Assembly: GCA_964413905.1 (NCBI GenBank)
Contig: CAYPUG010000008.1
Span: 1-41,223, forward strand
Direction of reading: 5' to 3'
DNA: 41,223 nucleotides
Origin: CAYPUG01 sp964413905
GTDB taxonomy: Bacteria; Chloroflexota; Anaerolineae; JAADDB01
Part shown: positions 16,717 to 25,162 of the stretch, in pieces
Layout of the letters: each line of letters opens with the position of its first letter
How positions within the stretch are numbered: the stretch's first letter is position 1
Position numbers and translations under genes: made by a program
The notes under the pieces: generated by a model
The model's input: only the letters and a program-made list of their open reading frames with translations
What the model was told of the DNA's origin: nothing
The model's database searches: none

Positions 16717-17571
16717 CTACTGTTCCAAATCCGCGGGATAAGCAACAATGCCCACCGTGCCCGGTCCAAGATGGACCGCTACCGACGTCGCAAGAGAGGT
16801 TGTAATCTCCGAAACGACGTTTAAACGCCTCCGAGCCAAACTCAATAAACGCTGCATGGTGTCCGGTGCCCTCGCGTGCATGGAACCGATGTGCAAGGGC
16901 CGTTTATCGTGCTCCTCCGCCACCAATTGCACCAGACGTTCCAACGCCCGTTGCCGAGTACGCACTTTATCTGTAGGGACTAAACGCCCGGTCCGCACCG
17001 CCACAATCATCTTTAAACGCAACATAGAAGCCACTACCTGTTGTACAAACGTGACACGGCCACTCATCTGGGGAAACTTGAGATTATCCAGCATAAGATA
17101 AATGCGCATGGCCTCTCGCATACGTTCCAGCCGTTGCAGCACACTCTTGAGAGATTTCCCTTCAAGGGCCATCTTCGCCGCTTCCAACGCCATAAATCCC
17201 AACCCTCCGGAACCGGACAAACTATCGAACGGAATAACCCGCATTTTATCGGCGACCATGCGCGCGGCTTGTACCGCAGACTCATAAGAGCCGCTTAGGT
17301 GCGAAGAGATGTGGATGGATAAGATCTCTCGAACACCTTCCTGATATAACCGTTCATACGCTTCCACCAACTGTCCCGGAGTCACTTGAGATGTCTTGGG
17401 AATAACCCCGCGTTCTTCAATCAGGCGATAAAAATCGTCCTCACTCAAATCCACCTTATCCAGGTACGTTTCCTCACCAAAGTGAATACGAATAGGAACC
17501 ACCACAATGCCATATCTCTCCACAAGATCCGAGGGTAAATCCATGGTGGAATCGGTGACAACTCGCCACAT
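16717..17571 (-). CDS. DegV family fatty-acid-binding protein
   Basis: ATG 17571 after AAAGGAG. The 284-residue protein is full-length for DegV/FakB. It has VVTDSTMDLP at the N-terminus, PKTSQVTPGQ (58-67), SSHLSGSYESA (89-99) and DSLSGSGGLGF, the segments that bind the fatty acid carboxylate. The C-terminal half ends with HLGPGTVGIVAY. FakB-type proteins present fatty acids to the kinase FakA for phosphorylation and entry into phospholipids; no FakA is in this window. It lies 15 bp after the sigma factor gene in what looks like one operon with a FabH. Confidence 0.93.
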   Translation of the reverse strand: MWRVVTDSTMDLPSDLVERYGIVVVPIRIHFGEETYLDKVDLSEDDFYRLIEERGVIPKTSQVTPGQLVEAYERLYQEGVREILSIHISSHLSGSYESAVQAARMVADKMRVIPFDSLSGSGGLGFMALEAAKMALEGKSLKSVLQRLERMREAMRIYLMLDNLKFPQMSGRVTFVQQVVASMLRLKMIVAVRTGRLVPTDKVRTRQRALERLVQLVAEEHDKRPLHIGSMHARAPDTMQRLLSLARRRLNVVSEITTSLATSVAVHLGPGTVGIVAYPADLEQ

Positions 17572-17586
17572 CGCCCGCTCCTTTGG

Positions 17587-18159
17587 CTATTTAACCCACT
17601 TCGTCAACTGACGCCGCAGGGACACCAATGTCCGATGATAAAGGGATTTCACCGCGCCCTCCGTCCGTCCCAACACCTTGCCTATCTCCGCGTTGGGCAT
17701 GCCCTCCACAAATTTGAGATAAAGCAACAACTGTCGCTCCGGAGGTAACTGCTGAATCATCCGCAGCAACATCTCCTGTTCCTCCCGAGCCATCACCACC
17801 TCTTCGGGATGTTCCCTCTGATGATGACCACTGTCCACAACATCCAGCGATACCTCCGGGTGCCGCGACCGATCGCGCAACCAATTGGCCAACATGTTGT
17901 GAGCGATACGGTACATCCACGCGGACACCGGCACACCCCGATCTTCAAATAAGTGGATGCGCTCTATTAACCGATGAAAGAACCGGGACGTCAACTCCTC
18001 CGCGTCATCGTGGTTGCCGGTGCGATAATAAAAATACGCGTAGATACGGTCCACATACCGCTCGTACAGCACGGCAAACGCGTTCGGATCGGTACGTGCC
18101 TGCAAGAGTAAATCTATGTCTGACGGCGTCGAGCCGTTTTCACGCCGCCTCCTTCTCAC
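17587..18159 (-). CDS. ECF-type RNA polymerase sigma factor
   Basis: The frame is open to a GTG at 18198, but no ribosome site is seen there; the GTG at 18159 has GGGGGA upstream and I prefer it with moderate certainty. The ~190-residue protein has sigma region 2 (AFAVLYERYVDRIYAYFYYR, DDAEELTSRFFHRL, VSAWMYRIAHNMLANWLRD) and region 4 (LPPERQLLLYLKFVEGMPNAEIGKVLGRTEGAVKSLYHR). A short acidic linker joins them, and there is no region 3, so it is group 4 (ECF). The next genes are degV, a candidate anti-sigma factor and a FabH, so its regulon may involve membrane lipids. A promoter is visible at 18225-18253. Confidence 0.9.
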   Translation of the reverse strand: MRRRRRENGSTPSDIDLLLQARTDPNAFAVLYERYVDRIYAYFYYRTGNHDDAEELTSRFFHRLIERIHLFEDRGVPVSAWMYRIAHNMLANWLRDRSRHPEVSLDVVDSGHHQREHPEEVVMAREEQEMLLRMIQQLPPERQLLLYLKFVEGMPNAEIGKVLGRTEGAVKSLYHRTLVSLRRQLTKWVK

Positions 18160-18224
18160 TCTTCCCCCGTCCGTACCGGCGCCCCAAAGTAGGAACACCG
18201 GAAATAGTCAAACGTTGCGAAAAC

Positions 18225-18253
18225 AGTATAATGGAAGGCCACGAGCCGAGCAA
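18225..18253 (-). promoter_or_regulatory. Promoter of the sigma factor/degV/fabH cluster
   Basis: On the minus strand TTGCTC (18253-18248) and TATACT (18230-18225) are 17 bp apart, with a start of transcription expected near 18218. The -10 overlaps a plus-strand TATAAT (18227-18232) that faces cofE, so the divergent promoters may share DNA and compete. The plus-strand -35 is not recognisable. Confidence 0.55.
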
Positions 18254-18309
18254 ACGATACGCGCGGAACGTTCGATGAACAAACAGCCAACCGGAGGAGC
18301 AAACACGAC

Positions 18310-19083
18310 ATGCCCGGGCAACCTCACGTCATGTCTTGCATTGGGATTCCGGGGATCCCGATTATTCAGCAGGGAGACAATCTGGCAGATATAATAAGTC
18401 AGGCCATCCGCGAAGCGGGGGAAACACTGCGAAACCACGATGTGGTCGTTGTGGCCCAAAAAATCGTGTCCAAAGCAGAAGGACGGCTCGTCCACTTGCA
18501 GAATGTACACCCCAGTCCCCGCGCAGTAGCACTCGCCCACCAAGCGGCTAAAGATCCCCGCTTGGTTGAACTCATCCTGCGGGAGAGTAACGAGATCCTG
18601 CGCGTCCGACCGGGACTCATCATCGTGGAACATCGTTTGGGATTCGTGTGCGCTAACGCGGGCATTGATCACTCCAACGTCCTTGGAGATGAGGACCATG
18701 TGCTCTTACTGCCCGAAGACCCGGACCACTCTGCCCAAGCCTTGCGTCGCGCGTGGATGAAAGATTTTGGGCTCAACCACCTCGCCGTCATTATCAACGA
18801 CAGTCACGGTCGTGCCTGGCGACTGGGCACGGTGGGCGTGGCCATCGGCCTCGCAGGCATGCACCCCCTGACCGACCGACGCGGCGATCCTGACCTCATG
18901 GGTAGGACTTTGCAGGCCACCGTCATCGGCACGGCCGATGAGATCGCCGCGGCAGCCTCCGCGGTCATGGGCCAAGCGGACGAAGCCATTCCCGTTGTCA
19001 TTGTACGAGGCGCACGTTACGAGCCAGGAGAAGGGCGTCTGCGTGATTTGCTACGTCCCAAAGCACTGGACCTCTTCCGCTGA
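18310..19083 (+). CDS. cofE: Coenzyme F420-0:L-glutamate ligase
   Basis: ATG 18310, with GGAGGAG 10 nt upstream. The 257-residue protein matches archaeal-type CofE in length and motifs: IPGIPIIQQGDNLADII, HDVVVVAQKIVSKAEGR, VEHRLGFVCANAGIDHSN, a metal-binding INDSHGRAWRLGTVGVAIG and a C-terminal GRYEP-like region (ARYEPGEGRLRDLL). It adds gamma-linked glutamate to F420-0 using GTP. No FbiB-like nitroreductase domain is fused, as this is the short form. No other F420 gene is in the window. It implies the organism makes the deazaflavin cofactor F420. Confidence 0.93.
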   Translation: MPGQPHVMSCIGIPGIPIIQQGDNLADIISQAIREAGETLRNHDVVVVAQKIVSKAEGRLVHLQNVHPSPRAVALAHQAAKDPRLVELILRESNEILRVRPGLIIVEHRLGFVCANAGIDHSNVLGDEDHVLLLPEDPDHSAQALRRAWMKDFGLNHLAVIINDSHGRAWRLGTVGVAIGLAGMHPLTDRRGDPDLMGRTLQATVIGTADEIAAAASAVMGQADEAIPVVIVRGARYEPGEGRLRDLLRPKALDLFR

Positions 19084-19106
19084 CAACCCGGATGGGGAAC
19101 GCGCGA

Positions 19107-20117
19107 TTATATCGCCCCCGGCACGGACGATTGAAGTTGTTGCCATCGCGCTATCTCTTTCTCCTTGAGCACCCCGCGCAACGGACGGTCCGGATCGCTC
19201 ACCACCCAAACTTTCTGAGGCACCACTCGGATATCCAGTTCCCGGGTGCCTTCAATAATGGCCTCGCCATCCGTGTGCACAGGGACCGGGATGTCCGTGC
19301 GCACGGTCACGTGAGAACCGCGGGCCAACGTATAGGCAGGATCAAAAATATGCTTACCCGTGATCGCTTTGGGCAGCAAGCGCAAGATATTCACTCGAGA
19401 CATGGCTCGCGCCATGCCGATCTCAAGGAGTCCGTCGTCCACCTCCGCAAACGGTGTAAGCCAAAACCCCCCCCCTGCCCGACGGCCGTTGCCCACAGTC
19501 ACCAGGAGCATATGTTCCGAACGTTCTTGATGATCCCAACGAATCGTCACATGCGGCTGCCGATAGCGTATCAACGCGCGAAACACCGCCACCAAATAAA
19601 TGAAAAATCCCTGCAAACGCTGAATGCGCCGACTTTCCAAATTCACTTGAGCCTCAAATCCAATGCCGCAATTGTTCAGAAAATACCGACGAGGACGGGT
19701 AGGTCCTACCATATCATAACTGTGGACCACCCCTGCGTCCACCAACCGGCGTTTATTATCCAACAGGTGGCGAATCATACCGTCGGGATCTCGGGGAATC
19801 CCGAGCACGCTGGCAAAATCGTTACCCGAACCGATAGGAAAGATCCCCAAGGGCATCGTAGGGCTATCATCGGCAGCACGACATAATCCGTTCACTACTT
19901 CATTCAAAGTACCATCCCCGCCTCCCGCCACAATCACGCCGTAACGTCCGGATTGGGCCGCCTCTTCTGCAATGGTCATTGCATGACCGGGCCCCGCCGT
20001 AAGTAAAACCTCGTAATTAACCTTGTATGCCTGGAGGAGTCTCTCCAACCTGCCCCACCGCTTACCCGAACGCCATCGATCCGAAGCAGGATTGACGATG
20101 AACAGGTAGTCCGGCAT
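19107..20117 (-). CDS. Diacylglycerol/lipid kinase family protein (YegS/DgkB-like)
   Basis: ATG 20117, 4 nt after the gyrA stop, with GGAGG inside the end of gyrA. The 336-residue protein has the nucleotide-binding GGGDGTLNEV (65-74), IFPIGSGNDFA (substrate/ATP loop) and the C-terminal DGE (HTDGEAI). This is the DAGK catalytic family found in B. subtilis DgkB and E. coli YegS. It should phosphorylate diacylglycerol or a related lipid on the inner face of the membrane. A run of nine G residues occurs in the coding strand (19466-19474), encoding Gly-Gly-Gly before FWLTP, a site prone to slippage. Confidence 0.9.
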   Translation of the reverse strand: MPDYLFIVNPASDRWRSGKRWGRLERLLQAYKVNYEVLLTAGPGHAMTIAEEAAQSGRYGVIVAGGGDGTLNEVVNGLCRAADDSPTMPLGIFPIGSGNDFASVLGIPRDPDGMIRHLLDNKRRLVDAGVVHSYDMVGPTRPRRYFLNNCGIGFEAQVNLESRRIQRLQGFFIYLVAVFRALIRYRQPHVTIRWDHQERSEHMLLVTVGNGRRAGGGFWLTPFAEVDDGLLEIGMARAMSRVNILRLLPKAITGKHIFDPAYTLARGSHVTVRTDIPVPVHTDGEAIIEGTRELDIRVVPQKVWVVSDPDRPLRGVLKEKEIARWQQLQSSVPGAI

Positions 20118-20121
20118 GATC

Positions 20122-22632
20122 CTACGCCTCCGTCCTTGGGGTGTGCTCTTCCTCCCGCGGTAACCTCACAACGGCTACCACGGTATCTCCGTCGGACAAG
20201 GAAACAACCCGCACGCCTCGGCTGTACCGTCCCTGCACAGAAATTTGGGCCACGGCCATGCGCACGGCCATTCCCAAAGAAGTGAGAATAATGATTTGAT
20301 CGTTCGGCAGCACGACCCGAGCGGAAACAATGGGACCAATTTTGTCCAACCGACGATGATCGATAATCCACACGCCCATGCCGTTACGACCGCGGCGCGG
20401 AATGTCTTCCAAAGGAACCAACTTGCCAAACCCCTGGGCGGTCAGAACCAACAATTTCCCGCCGGGGCGCACAGCCGTGAGAGAGGCCACCTCATCCCCT
20501 GCGGACAAGCGAATGCCCTGAACGCCGCCGGCCTGTCGCCCCATGACCCGAACTTGAGTTTCAGGGAACCGCAATGTGCGCCCTAACCGGGTAGTAATGA
20601 TCAAATCCTGTTGTCCCGTGGTAATTCGAGCCCATCCCAACTCATCGTCTTTCTCCAGTGTGATGGCAATGAGCCCGGTGGATCGAACGCGTTCAAAAGT
20701 GGAAAGCGGGAGCCGCTTCACCTTGCCCCGATGGGTGCACAGGGCGATATAACGATCCTCCCGGAACGTGGACACCGGGACCAACGCGGTCATGTACTCA
20801 TCCGGCTGCAAGTGGATCACATTGACCAATGGAAGTCCCTTGGCCGTCCGACCACCTTCCGGCAAGTTGAACACACGCTCCGCGTACACCCGCCCCTGAT
20901 TGGTGAAGAAGAGTAACGTATCTAAAGAGCGACATCCCACCGCATGAGCCACACGGTCCTCTTCGCGAGTTTCCATGCCTTTGATACCGCGTCCCCCACG
21001 CCGCTGAGCACGAAACACACGGCTGGGCGTACGCTTGATGTACCCGTCCGAGGTCACCGTAACCAGCCAATCCTCTTGAACGATGAGATCCTCTTCGCGA
21101 AATTCGGCCGGTCCCTGAGCCAAAATTTGGGTACGGCGCTCATCTCCGTATCGGGATTTGACATCTTCCAAATCCTCGCGGATAAGCGCCAATATCTTCT
21201 TCGGATGGGCCAGGAGATCTTCCAGGTAGGCGATGCGTGACAACACGTCCTGGTACTCATCCTCGATCTTCTGGCGTTCCAAAGCCGCCAATCGCCGCAA
21301 CTGCATGTCTAAAATAGCTTGAGCCTGCACCTCAGAGAGGCCAAAACGATCCATCAATGTTTGCTTAGCCCTTTCCGCGCTCTCCGCCCCTCGGATAATA
21401 GCGATCACTTCGTCAAGAAATTGGAGAGCAATGCGTAGCCCCTCCAAAATATGAGCCCGCGCCCGTGCCTTCTCCAGTTCGAATTTCGTCCGACGGGTGA
21501 GCACCTCACGGCGATGTTCAATATAATGGAGAAGCATCCGCTTAATGGGAAGCAGCCGGGGTTCCCCATCCACCAATGCAAGCATCTGTACCCCAAAGGT
21601 GGTCTGAAGGGGCGTATATTTGTACAACTGGTTGAGCACCTTACGCGCGGCGACCCCACGCTTGACCTCGATGACAATGCGCAACCCTTCCCGATCGGAC
21701 TCGTCGCGCAAATCGGTGATGCCATCCACCCGGCCACTGCGGACCAACGCCGCGATGCGTTCGATAAGCGTAGCCTTATTCAACTGATAAGGAATTTCCG
21801 TGATGATGATGCTGTACCCGCCCCCACGACGTTCCTGAATCTCCGCCACCGCACGCAATGTAATGTGCCCTCGTCCGGTTGCATACGCCTGCCGAATGCC
21901 ATCTCGTCCCAAAATCTGAGCTCCGGTGGGGAAATCAGGACCGGGCAGGATAGCCATAATGTCCTCCACCCCCACACTGTCCAGGTCGTCATACCGGTCG
22001 ATGAGATACATGAGCACATCCGCCACCTCGTTCAGATTGTGGGGAGGAATGTTCGTCGCCATCCCCACGGCAATACCGGACGCGCCGTTAATAAGCAGAT
22101 TGGGAATGCGGGCCGGAAGGACCACAGGTTCTTGTAGGGACCCGTCGAAGTTAGGTTGCCAATCCACCGTATCCTTGTCGATGTCCTGGAGCATCTCCTC
22201 GGCGATGGGGGAAAGGCGGGCCTCGGTGTACCGCATGGCCGCAGGACTATCGCCATCGATAGAGCCAAAATTTCCTTGCCCGTCCACCAAAGGATAACGC
22301 ATGGAGAAATCCTGAGCCATACGGGCCATCGCGTCGTACACCGCGGCATCTCCATGGGGGTGATACTTTCCCAACACCTCTCCCACAATACGGGCACTTT
22401 TACGGTATGGAGCATTGGCCCTTAGGCCCATATCGTGCATCGCGTAGAGGATGCGTCGATGTACAGGTTTCAGGCCATCCCGGACATCAGGGAGGGCACG
22501 AGCCACGATAACACTCATGGCATAGTCCAGGTACGCGGCCTTCAACTCTTGTTCGATATCAATCGCCTGCACCTGTCCGAAGGCTTGAGGTGCATTTATC
22601 TTATCCTGTCCGTTTGTAGGTACAGTCGGCAT
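20122..22632 (-). CDS. gyrA: DNA gyrase subunit A
   Basis: I chose ATG 22632 (MPTVPTNG), preceded by AGGAGG; the upstream TTG in frame lacks a ribosome site. The 836-residue protein has the winged-helix domain with catalytic Tyr135 (AMRYTEARL), the tower/coiled-coil region, and six C-terminal beta-pinwheel repeats. The GyrA box is QRRGGRG (canonical QRRGGKG), so it is gyrase rather than topoisomerase IV. GyrA with GyrB introduces negative supercoils. At the quinolone site the sequence is HPHGDAAVYD: Ala96 replaces the Ser83 of E. coli, while Asp100 corresponds to Asp87. gyrB is not in the window. The lipid kinase gene follows within 4 bp. Confidence 0.97.
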   Translation of the reverse strand: MPTVPTNGQDKINAPQAFGQVQAIDIEQELKAAYLDYAMSVIVARALPDVRDGLKPVHRRILYAMHDMGLRANAPYRKSARIVGEVLGKYHPHGDAAVYDAMARMAQDFSMRYPLVDGQGNFGSIDGDSPAAMRYTEARLSPIAEEMLQDIDKDTVDWQPNFDGSLQEPVVLPARIPNLLINGASGIAVGMATNIPPHNLNEVADVLMYLIDRYDDLDSVGVEDIMAILPGPDFPTGAQILGRDGIRQAYATGRGHITLRAVAEIQERRGGGYSIIITEIPYQLNKATLIERIAALVRSGRVDGITDLRDESDREGLRIVIEVKRGVAARKVLNQLYKYTPLQTTFGVQMLALVDGEPRLLPIKRMLLHYIEHRREVLTRRTKFELEKARARAHILEGLRIALQFLDEVIAIIRGAESAERAKQTLMDRFGLSEVQAQAILDMQLRRLAALERQKIEDEYQDVLSRIAYLEDLLAHPKKILALIREDLEDVKSRYGDERRTQILAQGPAEFREEDLIVQEDWLVTVTSDGYIKRTPSRVFRAQRRGGRGIKGMETREEDRVAHAVGCRSLDTLLFFTNQGRVYAERVFNLPEGGRTAKGLPLVNVIHLQPDEYMTALVPVSTFREDRYIALCTHRGKVKRLPLSTFERVRSTGLIAITLEKDDELGWARITTGQQDLIITTRLGRTLRFPETQVRVMGRQAGGVQGIRLSAGDEVASLTAVRPGGKLLVLTAQGFGKLVPLEDIPRRGRNGMGVWIIDHRRLDKIGPIVSARVVLPNDQIIILTSLGMAVRMAVAQISVQGRYSRGVRVVSLSDGDTVVAVVRLPREEEHTPRTEA

Positions 22633-22956
22633 GGTCCTCCTGCGCTGTTTCCTGAAGTTGCGGGCTTCGACGATCAAATCCCCCAAGGGGACTCAAGTAA
22701 CCATCTTAAGAAGACGACTTTGCAAACACGGTCCGGCCGTTGAAACAGACCTCCTGACGCGGCTATGCGAGCATTTTCCATCTCTGAGATCTGTGCTTGA
22801 AGTCGGTGAAAGCCCCGTCAAAGTATACCTTATTTCGGATATTTAAGCGAGCGTCTACCGGTTCCAAGGAAGACGCTCTTGAAATTTTCTCTCTCGGAAT
22901 AACGGAAGTACAATGAAGGTGTAAGCACACACTCAATCTCCTAGGAAGGCATATCC
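22633..22956. promoter_or_regulatory. Divergent gyrA-ridA intergenic region
   Basis: This 324-bp gap holds no gene that I can support. A minus-strand TATACT (22827-22822) is a possible -10 for gyrA, without a good -35. A plus-strand TACAAT (22909-22914) may serve ridA. Between them GAGCGTCT (22849-22856) and AGACGCTC (22871-22878) form an 8-bp stem followed by TTGAAATTTTC, a terminator- or operator-like element with no gene upstream on that strand. Confidence 0.4.
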
Positions 22957-23352
22957 ATGACCAAAAGAGAGGTAATTCACACTGACAAAGCACCCGCAGC
23001 CGTTGGGCCGTACTCTCAAGCCATTCGTGTGGGGCAGTGGGTGTTCACAGCAGGACAGATCGGCATCAACCCGACGACAGGTAGACTGGCCGAAGGGCTG
23101 GTCGCCCAGACCCGGCAGACCTTGCAGAACTTGGAAGCCGTGTTAGTAGCTGCCGGAACGAATCTCCGCCACGTGGTGAAAACGACTATCTACATGGTGG
23201 ATCTCTCCGAATTTCGCACAGTAAACGCCATCTACGGCGAAGTGTTCGACGAGAATCCCCCGGCTCGCTCCACCGTTCAAGTCGCAGCCCTGCCATTAGG
23301 CGCTCTAGTAGAAATCGAGGCTATTGCCGTCTTGCCGAACAATGAGGAATAG
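22957..23352 (+). CDS. ridA: RidA family reactive enamine/imine deaminase
   Basis: ATG 22957 after AGGAAGG. The 131-residue protein is full-length. It carries the signature region PPARSTVQVAALPLGALVEIEAIA with Arg104 and Glu119, which correspond to the catalytic carboxylate-binding Arg and the Glu of RidA. GPYSQAI and FTAGQIG occur at the N-terminus as expected. RidA forms trimers and hydrolyses reactive 2-aminoacrylate and related imines formed by PLP enzymes, protecting other enzymes. A hairpin lies 27 bp after the stop. Confidence 0.94.
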   Translation: MTKREVIHTDKAPAAVGPYSQAIRVGQWVFTAGQIGINPTTGRLAEGLVAQTRQTLQNLEAVLVAAGTNLRHVVKTTIYMVDLSEFRTVNAIYGEVFDENPPARSTVQVAALPLGALVEIEAIAVLPNNEE

Positions 23353-23378
23353 CCCCCGGTAAGGGAAATGGATAAAAT

Positions 23379-23417
23379 CTTCTTCCCCTTTCAGGCCCAC
23401 GCATGAAGGGGAAGAAG
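23379..23417 (+). terminator. Hairpin after ridA
   Basis: CTTCTTCCCCTT (23379-23390) pairs perfectly with AAGGGGAAGAAG (23406-23417), with a 15-nt loop. It lies between ridA and the promoter of the S1 gene, so it probably ends ridA transcription, although the following sequence has only a short T-run. Confidence 0.5.
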
Positions 23418-23422
23418 CACAT

Positions 23423-23450
23423 TTGCCAACCCCACGAAGCATGTTATAAT
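23423..23450 (+). promoter_or_regulatory. Promoter of the S1 protein gene
   Basis: TTGCCA (23423-23428) and a perfect TATAAT (23445-23450) are 16 bp apart. The start of transcription should be near 23457, giving a leader of about 35 nt. This is the best sigma-A-type promoter I see on the plus strand. Confidence 0.65.
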
Positions 23451-23491
23451 GTGCCGTAGCCGTAAAGACTTTTGGAAGGATTGTACAACCC

Positions 23492-24988
23492 ATGGACACA
23501 GGAATGACACAAGACACCGCCCAACAACCCGACGTGGAAAACACTGTACCTACTGAAGAACCTACTGCTACCGACGTCGCGACCGAGAAGACGGCCGCGA
23601 ATGCAGTCTCCGAGGCCCCGGTGACAGAGCCGAGGGAAAGCACGTCCGCGGAAGAGGTCCCCGCTACAGGACCCGAAGACCCACACGAAGAAGAGGAGAG
23701 CATGGAGTCTCTCCTCGAAGAGAGTTTAGCCCCGCGCCGCTTTCACCGTGGAGAAATGGTGGAAGGCGTGATCGTGCTGAAGACCGACAAAGAAATTGTT
23801 ATCGATATCGGTGGGAAATCCGAAGGCATTGTGCCCCCACAAGATTTGGAACGTTTGGATCCAGAGTTCATCAACAGCCTGAACGTAGGTGACACCGTTG
23901 TCGCGTATGTCCTGAAGCCCGAAGGACGTGAAGGGCACACTGTGCTCTCCTTGAGCAAAGCACGGGTTGAATACGAATGGCGTCAGGCCCAAGAATGGCA
24001 AAAATCCGGCACGATTCTTGAAGGTGTGGTCACCGAGGCCAACAGCGGCGGCGTCATTGTTCGGTTGGGTCAACTGCGCGGCTTTATCCCCGGTTCTCAA
24101 CTAGAACGCCGAGAAGGGACACGCAGTGACAGGAAAGAAGAACGATTTGCCTCTCTGGTCGGGCAAACCCTGAAATTCAAAGTCATTGAGGTGGATAAAA
24201 ACCGACGTCGTCTCATCCTCTCCGAAAAAGAAGCGCTGAAGGAAGAACGCGAAAAACAACGCCAACGCCTCCTGGAGGAGTTGCGCGAAGGTGAAGTCCG
24301 GCATGGAAGAGTGACCAGCCTGACCAAATTCGGCGCGTTTGTGGACCTGGGCGGCGTCGACGGGCTGATCCACATCTCCGAACTGTCCTGGGGCCGCGTG
24401 GAACATCCCTCCGAAGTCCTCAAAGTAGGCGATGAGATAGATGTCTACGTCCTCAAAGTGGATCGAGAAAAGGGGAAGGTGAACCTCAGTCTCAAGCGCC
24501 TGTTGCCCAAGCCCTGGGAAACCGTCCTCGAACGGTACGCTATCGGGCAGGTGGTCGAAGGCACGGTCACCCGTGTTTTACCTTTCGGCGCCTTCGTACG
24601 GCTGGACGACGGCATAGAGGGATTGGTTCACATCTCGGAACTCTCCCAGGACTTTGTCTCCCATCCTCATGAGGTCGTCAAGGAAGGACAACGGGTGCAG
24701 GCCCGTATCATAAACATCGATCCGGACCGGAAACGGATGGGATTAAGCATCAAGCAGGCGGATGAGGAAGCCTACGTGGAGATAGATTGGGACGTAGCCG
24801 ACGAAGAAGAGGCGGGAGAGGGAACCTGGGAGGTCCTGGAAGACGTAACATTAGAAGAGAGTGACGCGACCGCTACTTCAGACACGGCAGAAGTACAGGA
24901 GGCAGAGGAGGAAACACCTGCGGAGCCGGACACATCCGAGGAATCCCCGCCCGGCCAAGAGGGCGAGGAAACAAACACCTCCTCTTAA
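23492..24988 (+). CDS. rpsA: S1 domain RNA-binding protein (30S ribosomal protein S1-like)
   Basis: ATG 23492 with GGAAGGA 11 nt upstream; a second ATG at 23504 is possible. The 498-residue protein has four S1 OB-fold domains at about residues 86-156, 173-245, 267-336 and 352-422. The last two contain the classic KFGAFVDLGGVDGLIHISELS and PFGAFVRLDDGIEGLVHISELS pattern. Flanking these are an acidic N-terminal extension (~80 residues) and a Glu/Thr-rich C-terminal tail (~75 residues), both likely disordered. E. coli S1 has six domains; four-domain forms are usual in other phyla. It should bind mRNA on the 30S subunit. Other S1 proteins exist, so the ribosomal role is likely but not proven. Confidence 0.85.
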   Translation: MDTGMTQDTAQQPDVENTVPTEEPTATDVATEKTAANAVSEAPVTEPRESTSAEEVPATGPEDPHEEEESMESLLEESLAPRRFHRGEMVEGVIVLKTDKEIVIDIGGKSEGIVPPQDLERLDPEFINSLNVGDTVVAYVLKPEGREGHTVLSLSKARVEYEWRQAQEWQKSGTILEGVVTEANSGGVIVRLGQLRGFIPGSQLERREGTRSDRKEERFASLVGQTLKFKVIEVDKNRRRLILSEKEALKEEREKQRQRLLEELREGEVRHGRVTSLTKFGAFVDLGGVDGLIHISELSWGRVEHPSEVLKVGDEIDVYVLKVDREKGKVNLSLKRLLPKPWETVLERYAIGQVVEGTVTRVLPFGAFVRLDDGIEGLVHISELSQDFVSHPHEVVKEGQRVQARIINIDPDRKRMGLSIKQADEEAYVEIDWDVADEEEAGEGTWEVLEDVTLEESDATATSDTAEVQEAEEETPAEPDTSEESPPGQEGEETNTSS

Positions 24989-25082
24989 GGTCAGTGCATC
25001 CTTCGCGGTGGCACATTAACAAAGGGACACGGCGGTTCGCCCTCCCTGCAAGTGCCCCGCGATGTACAATCTAAGCGCGACG

Positions 25083-25110
25083 AAGCGGGGGCACAGGTGT
25101 GCCCCCGCTT
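25083..25110 (+). terminator. Terminator after the S1 gene
   Basis: AAGCGGGGGCAC pairs with GTGCCCCCGCTT (12 bp, 4-nt loop), about 95 nt after the S1 stop and before the clpC start. Only TT then GCG follows, so the U-tract is weak. Confidence 0.6.
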
Positions 25111-25139
25111 TGCGTAAAAAGACCGACACAGGTTATAGA
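25110..25139 (+). promoter_or_regulatory. Possible clpC promoter
   Basis: TTGCGT (25110-25115) and TATAGA (25134-25139) are 18 bp apart, immediately after the terminator and 23 bp before clpC. No CtsR operator (direct heptad repeats) is evident nearby. Confidence 0.3.
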
Positions 25140-25162
25140 TGGACGAGGTTAGGTGAATTGCT

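Noticed and set aside
21451..22137. A 228-codon frame antisense to gyrA
   Set aside because: Shadow of a conserved coding strand; no recognisable features.
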